Source: JAJECS01 sp965219705 (GTDB lineage: Bacteria; Chloroflexota; UBA11872). Taken from it: a DNA stretch of 64,000 nt. Under the pieces are notes generated by a model. It did not search any database. It worked only from the letters and a program-made list of their open reading frames with translations, and was not told where the DNA came from. The stretch spans positions 3,286,001 to 3,350,000 of the forward strand of contig OZ244789.1 in NCBI GenBank assembly GCA_965219705.1, written 5' to 3'. Numbering within the stretch: position 1 is the first letter of the stretch; the number at the start of each line of letters is the position of its first letter. Made by a program: the position numbers and the translations under genes. Below are positions 36,013 through 45,322 of this stretch, piece after piece.

Positions 36013-36591
36013 TCAATCTTCATCGGATTCGCAGTTCCGTGAACGACGATAGACGGCAAAGGCTCCATCGCCATGACGCCGTGTCTTCCACTCGGACCAT
36101 GACGGTGGCGGGTCGGGAGCGGCACGCCGTGCGCTGAATTCGGCAACGATCAGTCCATCTGTGGCAACCACGCCCGGCTGCGCCAGCCGTTCCATGAGCT
36201 CGACCCACGGGTCATCGTCGTAGGGCGGGTCGGCCAGGACCAGCCCGAATGGACCACCAGCCGCCAGGTCGGCACGGAGCACGTGGACGCGATCGACGCT
36301 GGCGCGGTGATCCAGCTGCAGCCGGCTCAGGTTGGCGCGAATCACCGCACACGCTCGGGCGTCCCGCTCAATGAACCGTACGCGCTCCCCGCCGCGGCTG
36401 AGCGCCTCGAGGCCAAAGGCGCCGGAACCCGCATAGCAATCGAGCACCCGTACGGGCGGGGGAGCCCCCAGCGAATCGAAGATAGCCGCACGCATGCGAT
36501 CGATCGTTGGACGCGTGGCGCCGGCGACGTCGATGCGCCGCCCACGCAGCTCACCGGCGACCACGCGCAGACCGCGACCCCTGGCTGACAC
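36013..36591 (-). CDS. rsmD: 16S rRNA (guanine966-N2)-methyltransferase RsmD
   Basis: A 192-residue SAM-dependent methyltransferase. It has the family start LRVVAGELRGRRIDVAGATRPTIDRMRAAIFDSLG (variable within), the SAM loop DCYAGSGAFGLEALSRG, and the catalytic DPPY motif (LADPPYDDDPW). Commonly paired with coaD, as here (42-base gap). Confidence 0.94.
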   Translation of the reverse strand: MSARGRGLRVVAGELRGRRIDVAGATRPTIDRMRAAIFDSLGAPPPVRVLDCYAGSGAFGLEALSRGGERVRFIERDARACAVIRANLSRLQLDHRASVDRVHVLRADLAAGGPFGLVLADPPYDDDPWVELMERLAQPGVVATDGLIVAEFSARRAAPDPPPSWSEWKTRRHGDGAFAVYRRSRNCESDED

Positions 36592-36626
36592 TCAGGTCCG
36601 GCGGGGCGAGTTAGACCGGTCCACGC

Positions 36627-38951
36627 TCAATTCCATTCACTTTCCTGAAGCATCGAATGAACGGCCGCCGCCAGCCCCGCATGCTCTGGGCGCTCAAGCT
36701 CAGGGTCCGTCTGCATGATGGCTTCCGCATCCTCGCGCGTCCGCCGGATCATCGCCATGTCGCTCACATTCGCAAACTGAAAGCTCGTCAATCCGTGCTG
36801 GCGCGTGCCCAAGATATCGCCGGGTCCGCGCAACTCGAGATCACGTTCCGCCAGCTCGAATCCATCGTGCACGGTCTGTAGGACGCGGAGCCGGGCATTC
36901 TCCTTGGCATCGGTGGTATCGCTGAGCAGCAGGCAATGGCTTTGCTGGCCGCCGCGTCCAACGCGCCCGCGCAACTGATGCAGCTGCGACAGCCCAAAGC
37001 GCTCGGCGCCTTCAATCATCATCACGGTCGCCTGCGGCACGTCGATGCCGACTTCCACGACGGCCGTGCTCACGAGGATCTTCACCTCGCCGTCCCGGAA
37101 GGCTCGCATCACCGCGTCCTTGGCTTTGGCGCTCAGCCGCCCGTGCATGAGACCGATGGCATGCGCCAGGTCGGGATAGACCTGCGTGGTGAGGCGCTCG
37201 TGCTCGTCCTTGGCAGACCGCACTTGCAGCGTCTCGGACTCCTGGATGAGCGGACAGATCACAAACGCCTGTCCACCGGATTCCACCCGCTCGCGGACAA
37301 ATGCATAGGCGTCCGCTCGGCGCGACGGCGGCACCCATGCGGTGCGCACCGGCTTCCGCCCGCTAGGCATCTCGCGGATGGAGGTGACATCCAAATCGCC
37401 ATAAAACGTGAGCGCCAGCGTCCGCGGAATGGGGGTGGCGGTCATCGCCAGCAGGTGCGGGTTATAGCCCTTGGCCCGAATCTCACCCCGCTGCTGCACG
37501 CCGAACCGATGCTGCTCGTCAACCACGGCGAGGTTCAGGCGGGCAAAGCGCGCGCTTTGCTGGATGAGCGCCTGCGTGCCCACCACCACGCCGATATCGC
37601 CAGCCGCCACGTCCCGCCACAACCGGCGCTTCGTCGCGGCCGGAACGCCGCCGGAGATGCGCTCGACACGCACGCCCAGCGGTTCCAGCAAGGCCGCGAG
37701 CGTCTGCGCGTGCTGCTCGGCCAACACCTCGGTGGGCGCCATCATCGCGCCCTGCCAGCCCGCGCGGCATACCGCAAACAGCGCACCTGCCGCGACGGCG
37801 GTTTTCCCCGAGCCCACATCGCCTTGCAGCAGCCGGCTCATCGGCGTGTCGCCGCGAATGTCGTTGAGCACGGCGGCCAACGCCGCGCGCTGATCGTTCG
37901 TGAGCTTGAAGGGCAGACGGGCGCCAAACTCGGCCATTGCATCCCGGTCAAACACGACCGGCTCCCCCGGCTGCACGTCGCGCCAGCGCCGCCGATGGGT
38001 GAAGATCGCCAGCTGATACACGAGCAGCTCGTCGTACGCCAGGCGAGCGAGCGCCGCCTCGGCGCCGGCCGCCGAATCCGGGCGATGCATCATGACCACC
38101 GCGTCCGTCAGGCCGGGCAACTTGTGGCGCTGCCGCACGGCATCGGGCAACGGGTCGTCGAGGACATGCGCGTGCGACTCCACCGCCGCGGCCACCCACC
38201 GCCGCAGCTGACGCTGGCTCACGCCGGCGGTCAAGGGGTATACGGGCACAAGGCGTCCGGCGTGGAGCCGTTCAGCCGCATCCAGCTCATATTCCGGGCT
38301 CGTCAGCTGCAGCCCCTGCCGGCCGTAGTCGACGCGGCCGGCGAGCGCCACGTTGGGTCGACCCGCCAGCGTGTTCGCCAGATACGGCTGGTTGAACCAC
38401 ACGGCGCTGATCTGGCCGGTGTCGTCTTGCAGGACTGCCTCGGTGATGCTGAGACGTCGGGACTGCGCTCGGCGGGAAGCGACATCAATAATCGCCCCGA
38501 CGAGCGTCACGTCGTCCCCGGCGTTGACAGAGGCGATGGGGACCGTCGCGCTGTGGTCGATGTAGCGATGGGGCGCATGTCGCAGCAAGTCGCCGACCGT
38601 CACGATGCCCAGGCTCCGCAGGCGCTTGGCCGCGGAAGCTCCGACACCCCAAAGCTCCGTGACCGGATCAGCAGCGTTGCCCCGTGCGGCAGGTGCGCCG
38701 CCTCTGCCGAGAAGTGGCAGCACGGCCTCGGCCAGAAGTTGCCGGGTTGCGGGCTGCAGGGTCGAGTATTTGGAAAGGCGTCGCAGCGTGGCCGCAATTT
38801 CGGACGGAAGGTCGTCGAGGTTGCCCTGCAGCAAGCTGGAAAGCCCCTCGGCAACCGTGGTATCGAGATACCCGGCGCGCTGCTCATCGCGCAGGATTCC
38901 CTCGATCCGCTCGACCACCTCCTGCGCGGCTGGCGCGCCAGCGCCGCTCAC
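36627..38951 (-). CDS. recG: ATP-dependent DNA helicase RecG
   Basis: A 774-residue branch-migration helicase for stalled forks and Holliday junctions. The N-terminal helical extension and OB-type wedge domain are followed by helicase motifs: Walker A GDVGSGKTAVAAG, APTEVLAEQHA, Walker B DEQHRFG, TATPIPRTLALTFYGDLDV, and a C-terminal half with STAVVEVGIDVPQATVM and HQLRGRVGRG. It overlaps nothing but lies three bases from the FakA-like gene. Confidence 0.95.
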   Translation of the reverse strand: MSGAGAPAAQEVVERIEGILRDEQRAGYLDTTVAEGLSSLLQGNLDDLPSEIAATLRRLSKYSTLQPATRQLLAEAVLPLLGRGGAPAARGNAADPVTELWGVGASAAKRLRSLGIVTVGDLLRHAPHRYIDHSATVPIASVNAGDDVTLVGAIIDVASRRAQSRRLSITEAVLQDDTGQISAVWFNQPYLANTLAGRPNVALAGRVDYGRQGLQLTSPEYELDAAERLHAGRLVPVYPLTAGVSQRQLRRWVAAAVESHAHVLDDPLPDAVRQRHKLPGLTDAVVMMHRPDSAAGAEAALARLAYDELLVYQLAIFTHRRRWRDVQPGEPVVFDRDAMAEFGARLPFKLTNDQRAALAAVLNDIRGDTPMSRLLQGDVGSGKTAVAAGALFAVCRAGWQGAMMAPTEVLAEQHAQTLAALLEPLGVRVERISGGVPAATKRRLWRDVAAGDIGVVVGTQALIQQSARFARLNLAVVDEQHRFGVQQRGEIRAKGYNPHLLAMTATPIPRTLALTFYGDLDVTSIREMPSGRKPVRTAWVPPSRRADAYAFVRERVESGGQAFVICPLIQESETLQVRSAKDEHERLTTQVYPDLAHAIGLMHGRLSAKAKDAVMRAFRDGEVKILVSTAVVEVGIDVPQATVMMIEGAERFGLSQLHQLRGRVGRGGQQSHCLLLSDTTDAKENARLRVLQTVHDGFELAERDLELRGPGDILGTRQHGLTSFQFANVSDMAMIRRTREDAEAIMQTDPELERPEHAGLAAAVHSMLQESEWN

Positions 38952-38954
38952 GCG

Positions 38955-40610
38955 CTACTCGACAGAGATGACGTAGTCGTAGAGCTCCTGGCCGCCCGGA
39001 ATCAATTCGACCTCAAGGTCCGGAAAGCTCGCCTGAAGATCATTGCTCAGCTGGTCAACGGCGGTCGGCGCCACGTTCCGGCCGAAGTAGACGGTCGCGA
39101 GTTCCGGCTCGTCTTCGGCGAGTCCCTGGAGCATGCGTTTCACCAGGGCGTTCGGGTCCTGGTCGGTCGTGACCAGCTCATCGTCCTTGAGGCCGAGGTA
39201 GTCGCCCTGCTTGATCGTCAAGCCACCGATCTTGGCGTCGCGCACGGCCTGGGTGACTTCGAGCGTGGTGATGTCGTCCGCCGCCGCCCGCATCATGCGC
39301 TCGTTCACGTCGGCCGACGCCGTGGCATTGAACGCCACAAGCGCGGCAACACCCTCGGGCAGGGTGCGTGTGGTGACCACGCGCACATCCTTGGTGGATT
39401 GGTCCGCCGCTTGGCGCGCGGCCAACACGATGTTTTTGTTGTTCGGCAAGACCACCGCCCACTCGCCCTCCAGGTCCTCGACGGCCTGCAGAATGTCGCC
39501 GGCGCTCGGGTTCATGCTGGCCCCGCCCTGAATGACCGTTGCGCCGAGGCTGTCGAAGACCTGCGTCAGGCCTTCTCCCGTGGCCGTTGCCACGACCGGA
39601 ACCCGCGCAGCCGTCACGGTGGACGATTCGGTGGCGGCCACGGCAAAACTCGCCGCCTGTTGCATGTCCATGTTTTCCGCCTTGACGGCATCCAACGGAC
39701 CAAAGGCCAGTGCCGCGTTCAGAACCTCGCCTGGTACCTCGGTATGCACATGCACGCGAATCAGGGTCGGGTCACCCACCACCAACAGCGATCCGCCGTA
39801 TTCACCCATTGTTTCGCGAATCACGCCGGGGACCATGTCCGCGCCATGGATCACGAACTCGGTGCAATACCCATGCTCATCGGCGCCATGGGCGGCGGCG
39901 AACTCCGAGAAAGTCTCGGCGCCACGGTCTTCGACGGCCACTTCCGGCGGCGGCAGGCCGCGCAAGTCGCGCAGCAGCCCCTCGTAGATCACGAGAAGAC
40001 CCTGACCGCCCGCATCGACGACGCCGGCTTCCTTCAGCACGGCCAGTTGCTCGGGCGTCCGCTGAACCGACGTGCGCGCCGCGTCGACGACCGCCGTCGC
40101 CATGTCTTCCAAGGTGCCCACGGCATTTGCCACTGCCGCCTTCCCCGCGTCACGCGCCACGGTCAGGATGGTGCCCTCGACCGGGTTCGTCACCGCCTCG
40201 TCGGCGGCCCGCGACGCCTGCTCGATGCCGCGGGCGAATTCCGCCGGACCGCAGTGCGCGACTTTCGCCAGCCCGTCGCTCATCCCGCGCAGGATTTGGG
40301 AGAGGATCACCCCGGAATTGCCGCGAGCCCCCAGCAGAGCCCCACGGGCGAGGCCGCGGCCCACCTCGGCAACGGTGGGCGAGTCCAGACGAGATATCTG
40401 TTCCACCGCGGCGCGCAGCGTCAGCACCATGTTGGTGCCGGTGTCTCCGTCGGGTACGGGAAACACGTTGAGGCGGTCAATGCGTGCTGAGTTCGCCTCA
40501 AGCCATTGCAGGCTCGCGGCGATGCCGCGCTGAAAGGCGGTTCCGGATACAACCTCGGGTTGCACGGCGTCGGCACCGTGCTCGTCGCGTAGCACCACTG
40601 TTTTGCCCAT
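38955..40610 (-). CDS. DAK2/DegV-associated kinase, FakA-like (YloV family)
   Basis: A 551-residue protein of the FakA/YloV family, which in Gram-positive bacteria phosphorylates fatty acids bound to FakB. The N-terminal DhaL domain has the Mg-ATP loop NVFPVPDGDTGTNM (48-61) and GARGNSGVILSQILRG. A middle domain and a C-terminal DegV-like half follow. No fakB is in the window. It neighbours recG, a common bacterial arrangement. A well-formed promoter precedes it and would drive recG, rsmD and coaD too. Confidence 0.88.
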   Translation of the reverse strand: MGKTVVLRDEHGADAVQPEVVSGTAFQRGIAASLQWLEANSARIDRLNVFPVPDGDTGTNMVLTLRAAVEQISRLDSPTVAEVGRGLARGALLGARGNSGVILSQILRGMSDGLAKVAHCGPAEFARGIEQASRAADEAVTNPVEGTILTVARDAGKAAVANAVGTLEDMATAVVDAARTSVQRTPEQLAVLKEAGVVDAGGQGLLVIYEGLLRDLRGLPPPEVAVEDRGAETFSEFAAAHGADEHGYCTEFVIHGADMVPGVIRETMGEYGGSLLVVGDPTLIRVHVHTEVPGEVLNAALAFGPLDAVKAENMDMQQAASFAVAATESSTVTAARVPVVATATGEGLTQVFDSLGATVIQGGASMNPSAGDILQAVEDLEGEWAVVLPNNKNIVLAARQAADQSTKDVRVVTTRTLPEGVAALVAFNATASADVNERMMRAAADDITTLEVTQAVRDAKIGGLTIKQGDYLGLKDDELVTTDQDPNALVKRMLQGLAEDEPELATVYFGRNVAPTAVDQLSNDLQASFPDLEVELIPGGQELYDYVISVE

Positions 40611-40635
40611 TTCCCGTGCTAGCCTGTTGCGGGCG

Positions 40636-40665
40636 ATCTTAGGAACGCCTTTATTTCTTCGTCAA
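40636..40665 (-). promoter_or_regulatory. Sigma70-type promoter for the fakA-recG run
   Basis: On the minus strand: TTGACG, 18 bases, TAAGAT. The -35 matches TTGACA at 5/6. Transcription would start near 40629, about 20 bases before the FakA-like gene. It is the clearest promoter in the minus-strand half, in an A/T-rich pocket between divergent genes. Confidence 0.7.
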
Positions 40666-40686
40666 TGCAAAGAGGTGGTGGGTTCC

Positions 40687-40893
40687 GTGGCGAATTGTCA
40701 GGTCTGCGGCACGCGCACGCAGTTTGGGCATCATATTCGTCACAAGGCCTCCGGGCGCTGGGAACGGAAAGCCACCAAGAAGCCTCGCCGGTGGCGCGTC
40801 AACGTCCAACGCAAGCGCGTGTTCGTTGACGGGCGCTATCAGCGCGTGAGCATCTGCACCGGCTGCATCCGAACTCTCGACAAAGAGGCTTAG
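40687..40893 (+). CDS. rpmB: 50S ribosomal protein L28
   Basis: A 68-residue basic ribosomal protein of the zinc-binding type, with CQVC near the N-terminus and CTGC near the C-terminus. GTG at 40687 is chosen because a GAGGTGG site lies just upstream and the residues match the usual L28 start; the frame stays open to 40603 without family-like sequence. It is the only plus-strand gene between 29.8 and 53 kb, and its stop overlaps the rpe stop by four bases. Confidence 0.94.
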   Translation: MANCQVCGTRTQFGHHIRHKASGRWERKATKKPRRWRVNVQRKRVFVDGRYQRVSICTGCIRTLDKEA

Positions 40894-41561
40894 CCCGCGG
40901 CGCGCCTGAGCGCGCGCACGCCGGCGCCCGGCCCCTCGGGATGACCGAAGACCGAGGTCCCCGCAACCAGCACACTGCCGCCGGCTTCAGCAACGCGCGG
41001 AGCAACCTCGGCGTTGATGCCGCCGTCGACTACCAGATCAATAGTTGGGGACCGGGATTTGATCCGGTCGGCGAGCGAGGCGATGCGATCGAGCATCGGG
41101 GCCATGAACGCCTGACCGCCGGCCCCAGGCTCGACGCTCATCACCAACACCAGGTCCACGGCATTCAGATACGGCCACAGCGATGATTCCGGCGTCCCGG
41201 GCCGCAGCGTAAGCCCGGCGCGCGCGCCAAGCTCGCGTATGCGGCGCAGAGTGTCGGCAGGGTCCGCGACGGCTTCGACGTGAATCGTGATGGCATCGGC
41301 GCCCGCGGCTGCGAATTCCTCGAGGTGCGGCTCGACCGACTGGATCATCAAATGCACGTCCAGCGGCAGCCGCGTCGCGGCGCGTGCCGCCGTGACGGCG
41401 GGCGTGCCGAACGAAATGCTCGGCACGAACGCGCCATCCATCACGTCGATGTGAATCCAGTCGGCGCCGCCGGCTTCAACGGCCTCGATTTCCTCGCCCA
41501 AGCGCCCGAAATCGGCCGCCAGGATGGACGGGGCGATGCGCACGGTCGCCTCAGGAGACAT
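40890..41561 (-). CDS. rpe: Ribulose-phosphate 3-epimerase
   Basis: A 223-residue TIM-barrel enzyme interconverting ribulose 5-phosphate and xylulose 5-phosphate. It shows IAPSILAADFGRLGEEIEAVEAGGADWIHIDVMDGAFVPSISFG (metal His and Asp), DVHLMIQ, VMSVEPGAGGQAFM and VDGGIN. ATG at 41561 overlaps the end of rlmN by 11 bases and gives the standard N-terminus; the frame extends to 41732 inside rlmN without family-like sequence. Confidence 0.94.
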   Translation of the reverse strand: MSPEATVRIAPSILAADFGRLGEEIEAVEAGGADWIHIDVMDGAFVPSISFGTPAVTAARAATRLPLDVHLMIQSVEPHLEEFAAAGADAITIHVEAVADPADTLRRIRELGARAGLTLRPGTPESSLWPYLNAVDLVLVMSVEPGAGGQAFMAPMLDRIASLADRIKSRSPTIDLVVDGGINAEVAPRVAEAGGSVLVAGTSVFGHPEGPGAGVRALRRAAG

Positions 41562-42705
41562 CGGCGGCCTGGTGAGAACGCTCGCGCGCGGCAGCCGGGG
41601 TTGTGGGCGTTGGCCCGGAGCGTCTCCGCCAGGCCATGCCATCGGCCCGAAGCTGCCCACACGCGCCGGCAATTTCACGCCCCCGGGTGCGCCGAATCGT
41701 CGCGGCCACCCCGTGGCGTAGCAGCTCGTCACGGAAGCGGCGCGTGGTTCCCGCCGCCGGCGCCTCGTAAGCCGCGCCCGGAAAGGGATTGAACGGAATC
41801 AGGTTCACGTGGCAGATCTGGTGGCTGACGAGCCGCGCCAGATCGCGCGCCTGGGCGACATGGTCATTGACGCCCCGGAGCATGGTGTACTCGTACGATA
41901 CGCGCCGTCGCGTTGCCCGCTGGTAGGCGATGCTGGCCGCCATCAACGTCGCCAGGTCCACGTGCTTCGCGAGCGGCACAAGCGTGGCGCGGACATCGTC
42001 GCTCGCGGCATGCAGTGAGATCGCCAGGCCGACCTGCCACGGCCAGCGTGTGAGCTCCGCGATGCCGGCCGGGAGCCCGACCGTCGAGACGGTGACATGC
42101 CGCGCCCCGATTCCGCCGCGGTCCGGGTCCACCAGCGCCGCGATGGCGTCGCGCACGTTGGCCGTATTCGCCAGCGGCTCGCCCATGCCCATGAAGACGA
42201 CGCGGTCGGGAACCCTCACCGCATGGCTCTCGCGCCGCACGTGCAGAAGCTGGTCCACGATCTCCCCGACGCTCAAGTTGCGCGTGAGCCCCAGCGTGCC
42301 CGTGGCGCAAAAGGTGCATCCCATCGCGCATCCGGCTTGCGAGCTCACGCAGACCGTTGTCGCGCGGCCGCGCTCGCTCGGCAGTTGCACGGTCTCGAAA
42401 ACCGTCCCGTCGACGGTGCGAAAGAGGAATGCTCGGGTTCCGTCGCCGGCGACCCGTACGCGTTCGGCAGTGATGGTGCTGAATTCGAGCATCCCGTCGA
42501 GCTTCTCGCGGAGCCGGCGCGGCAGCGGCGTGATCTGGTCGAACCCACGCGCGGCGCCGTCGTAGACCCCGCGTCGGATCTGCTCGCGTCGGTAGCGGGG
42601 CTCGGCGGGCAGCAGGGCGGCCAGGTCCGCATCCGACGCCGCGCTTGCGGCGGGGCGCGGCGCTCCTGCGCGATTGCCATCGGCCGCGGTTTCAGCCATC
42701 ACCAT
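41551..42705 (-). CDS. rlmN: 23S rRNA (adenine2503-C2)-/tRNA methyltransferase RlmN
   Basis: A 384-residue radical-SAM enzyme. The iron-sulfur motif is CAMGCTFC (Cx3Cx2C) in SSQAGCAMGCTFCATGTLGLTRN (split for length). FMGMGEPLANTANV and GLPAGI follow, and a conserved Cys of the methyl-carrying pair is in GACGQLR near the end. Starts ATG GTG ATG, so 42699 is also possible. About 30 C-terminal residues beyond the core are low-complexity. Confidence 0.93.
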   Translation of the reverse strand: MVMAETAADGNRAGAPRPAASAASDADLAALLPAEPRYRREQIRRGVYDGAARGFDQITPLPRRLREKLDGMLEFSTITAERVRVAGDGTRAFLFRTVDGTVFETVQLPSERGRATTVCVSSQAGCAMGCTFCATGTLGLTRNLSVGEIVDQLLHVRRESHAVRVPDRVVFMGMGEPLANTANVRDAIAALVDPDRGGIGARHVTVSTVGLPAGIAELTRWPWQVGLAISLHAASDDVRATLVPLAKHVDLATLMAASIAYQRATRRRVSYEYTMLRGVNDHVAQARDLARLVSHQICHVNLIPFNPFPGAAYEAPAAGTTRRFRDELLRHGVAATIRRTRGREIAGACGQLRADGMAWRRRSGPTPTTPAAARERSHQAADVS

Positions 42706-42738
42706 CTCGGATGAGACGTCGCGCGCGAGACGGTCGGT

Positions 42739-43461
42739 CTAGTCCCGATTTCCCGACAACGCCAGCAATCGGAGCGCGAAGTACACCACCTGCATGAGGG
42801 CGATGAACATCGCCGCGACGTAGGTCAAGGCCGCGGCGTCGAGCACCTTCTTCGCGTGCATGCGCTCGGGGCTGCTCACGACGCGGACCGACTCCATTAG
42901 CTTCAGCGCACGCGCGCTGGCATTGAACTCCACCGGCAGGGTGATCACCGAGAAGACGAACGCGGTGCTGAAGAGCACCAGCCCGACGACCGCGATGGGC
43001 AGGCCGATCTCACTCTGCAAGAACCCCGCCATCACAAACCCTATGAGCAGCAGCACGTAGCCAAACTTCGACCCGAAGGTCGTGACCGGCACCATCGCGC
43101 TGCGCATGACCAGCCAGGGATAGCGAGTCTGGTCTTGCACGGCGTGTCCGGCTTCGTGCGCCGCGATGGCGACGGCCGCCAGCGAATTGCTGCCGTAGAC
43201 GCCCTCCGAAAGCCGCAGCACTTTTTGCCGTGGATCGTAGTGGTCGGTCAGCTCGCCGGGCACGCGCCGGACCTCCACGTTGTAGAGCCCGACCGCGTCG
43301 AGAATCCGCCGCGCGGCCATCGCGGCCGGCATGCCGGTTGACGAGACGACCTGCGAGTACTTCTGGTAGGTGCTCCGCACGCGCGACTGGGCCCACATCG
43401 CCAGGATGAAGGCCGGCGCAATGAGAATGAGATACCAAATGTCGAAGAAGGGGAAGAACAC
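42739..43461 (-). CDS. Neutral zinc metallopeptidase, YugP family (copy 1)
   Basis: A 240-residue membrane protease candidate. Its N-terminal helix (8-24) is followed by a soluble part with the zinc motif HEAGH (102-106) in AAHEAGHAVQDQ and the upstream LTDHYDPRQKVLRLSEGVYGSNSLAAVAIA. Further hydrophobic helices lie at about 118-145 and 150-175, with another at the end. YugP-type proteins are widespread and of unknown substrate. The next gene upstream is a diverged paralogue. Confidence 0.85.
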   Translation of the reverse strand: MFFPFFDIWYLILIAPAFILAMWAQSRVRSTYQKYSQVVSSTGMPAAMAARRILDAVGLYNVEVRRVPGELTDHYDPRQKVLRLSEGVYGSNSLAAVAIAAHEAGHAVQDQTRYPWLVMRSAMVPVTTFGSKFGYVLLLIGFVMAGFLQSEIGLPIAVVGLVLFSTAFVFSVITLPVEFNASARALKLMESVRVVSSPERMHAKKVLDAAALTYVAAMFIALMQVVYFALRLLALSGNRD

Positions 43462-43576
43462 CGCGCGTACGCGCCTCGCGAGCCGTAGGCCGCTGCCTCA
43501 GATCCGGTCGCTCAAGGTTAGCACCGGCGTACCTTGCCGCTTGTGCCAAATCTTTCCCAAGCAGCGCCGTTCAAGG

Positions 43577-44278
43577 TCACCTGAACCTGCCAAATACGCG
43601 CAGCGCCCCGACCAGCACCCGCGTGAATGTGCCCAGCAGCGAGGCCAGATACGTCCAGGCGGCGGCATCCAGCAGCTCGCGGACACGCGGGCGCTCGGCA
43701 GCCGTAACGATGCCGGTCGCTTCGAGCGAGCGTCGCGCGCGGCGGCTGGCATCGAATTCAACCGGAAGCGTGACGGCGGCAAGCGCCAATGCGAGCAGGA
43801 GCCCGACCACTCCCGATGCCGCAACCGCAAAGGCCGTCGGATGCCGGGTGGCGATGCCGCCGGCAAGCCCAGCCACCATCACAAGCGGCGCGATGGCTGC
43901 GGCCGCTGACGTCGCCTTGGCAACGATGCCCCGCAGGCGCAGCAGCGGATGACCCAGCGCGTCCTGCATGGCATGGCCCACCTCATGCGCGGCAATGGCC
44001 AGCGCGGCGATCGAGTCATCCACGTAGACCGCTTCGGAAAGGCGTAGCTCGCGCCGCGCGGGGTCGTAGTGGTCCGTGAGGCTTCCGGAAACCGTGGTCA
44101 CGCGAACATCGTGGAGCCCGACTGATGCCAGCATGTGGCCCGCCGCCAGGTGGGCAGGCTGGCCAAAGCTGGAGACGACATCGGCATGCCGCGCGAAGAC
44201 GGCGCGCACGCGAGTCTGCGCCCATAGCACCGCCAGCATGGCAAGCAGCGGCACTGCTCCCGCCAGCAATAGCGTCAT
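43577..44278 (-). CDS. Neutral zinc metallopeptidase, YugP family (copy 2)
   Basis: A 233-residue paralogue of the neighbouring gene with the same plan: N-terminal helix, LTDHYDPARRELRLSEAVY, zinc motif HEVGH (98-102) and three later hydrophobic segments. Similarity outside the motifs is moderate and the membrane helices differ, so this is an old duplication. The 115-base gap between the copies has no visible gene or signal. Substrate unknown. Confidence 0.83.
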   Translation of the reverse strand: MTLLLAGAVPLLAMLAVLWAQTRVRAVFARHADVVSSFGQPAHLAAGHMLASVGLHDVRVTTVSGSLTDHYDPARRELRLSEAVYVDDSIAALAIAAHEVGHAMQDALGHPLLRLRGIVAKATSAAAAIAPLVMVAGLAGGIATRHPTAFAVAASGVVGLLLALALAAVTLPVEFDASRRARRSLEATGIVTAAERPRVRELLDAAAWTYLASLLGTFTRVLVGALRVFGRFR

Positions 44279-44317
44279 AGGGCTCCTTGGTCTCGCGCCG
44301 AACCCGCGCTCCCGAAT

Positions 44318-45295
44318 CTAGCTCGCAGGGCGCGTCAGGGGAGGCCTCGGTTCCGGCGGCGGGTCGCCCCATGCAGCTCGCAGCAACGGGGCATAGCCGT
44401 TGGCGAAGGCCCGCGCCGACATTGCCTTGCGTCCCTCCGGTTGCAGCCGCAGCAACCGCATCGCGCCGGCGCCGCAGCCGACGACGAGCGCCTCGCCCTG
44501 GAGCGACGCGCGGCCGACCGGACCGGTCGCAGTCAACGGTTGGTCCATCGCCGCCACCACCACCCGACTCCCGTCAACCCGCACGAACGTCCCGGGCCAG
44601 GGCTGAAACGCGCGCCACTGGTCGAAAAGCGCGCGCGCCGGGCGCCGCAGGTCCAGCTCGGCATCGGACCGCTCCAGCGGGCGAGTGACGGTGGCGGCCC
44701 CGTCGTCTTGCGGCTGGGCATTTAGCCGTCCAGCGATCCAAGGCTCAAGCATGTCATCGAGCAGTTCCGCTCCCACACACGCCAGCCGGTCATGCAGCGC
44801 GGATGACGTTTCCCCTGGCGCGATGTCCACGGCACGCGCGGCGATGATCGGCCCCGTGTCCAAGCCAGCATCCATGCGCATCAGCGTCGCGCCAGTGTGT
44901 GGGCGCCCGTCGAAGATGGCCGCCTGGATCGGGGACGCGCCGCGATATGCGGGCAGCAGCGACGGATGCAGATTGATGACGCCTGCCGGCGCCAGATCGA
45001 GGAGCGGGCGACGCAGGAGGCGGCCATACGCCACGACCACCACGACATCGGGCCGCGCGGCTCGGATGCGTTCCAGGCTCGCGGTCTCGTTCGGATTCGC
45101 CGGCTGCATGGTTTGGAGATCGAGTTCCCGGGCCAGGGCAACAACCGGTGGCGTCCTATCCAAGCCGCGCCGGCCGGCCGGTCGGTCAGGTTGGGAGACG
45201 ACAAGCTCGACGACGCCCCGCGCGTGAAGCCGGCGGAGCGTCGGCAGCGCGAACTCCGGAGTGCCCATGAAGACGACGCGCACGCCGTCAGCCAT
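44318..45295 (-). CDS. fmt: Methionyl-tRNA formyltransferase
   Basis: A 325-residue enzyme transferring formyl from 10-formyl-THF to initiator Met-tRNA. It has VVFMGTPEFALPTL, the catalytic run INLHPSLLPAYRGASPIQAAI, and MDAGLDTGPI, followed by a C-terminal OB-like domain. Encoded in the prmC-gmk-priA-def-fmt direction of a translation/replication gene run. Confidence 0.95.
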   Translation of the reverse strand: MADGVRVVFMGTPEFALPTLRRLHARGVVELVVSQPDRPAGRRGLDRTPPVVALARELDLQTMQPANPNETASLERIRAARPDVVVVVAYGRLLRRPLLDLAPAGVINLHPSLLPAYRGASPIQAAIFDGRPHTGATLMRMDAGLDTGPIIAARAVDIAPGETSSALHDRLACVGAELLDDMLEPWIAGRLNAQPQDDGAATVTRPLERSDAELDLRRPARALFDQWRAFQPWPGTFVRVDGSRVVVAAMDQPLTATGPVGRASLQGEALVVGCGAGAMRLLRLQPEGRKAMSARAFANGYAPLLRAAWGDPPPEPRPPLTRPAS

Positions 45296-45322
45296 CCTGA
45301 GCTTTGCGCCGCCAAGGCATCC

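Noticed and set aside
36936..40490. A 1,184-codon plus-strand ORF opposite recG and the FakA-like gene
   Set aside because: Its translation is Arg/His/Pro/Gly-rich with no domain. It is the GC-rich mirror of two well-supported genes on the minus strand.
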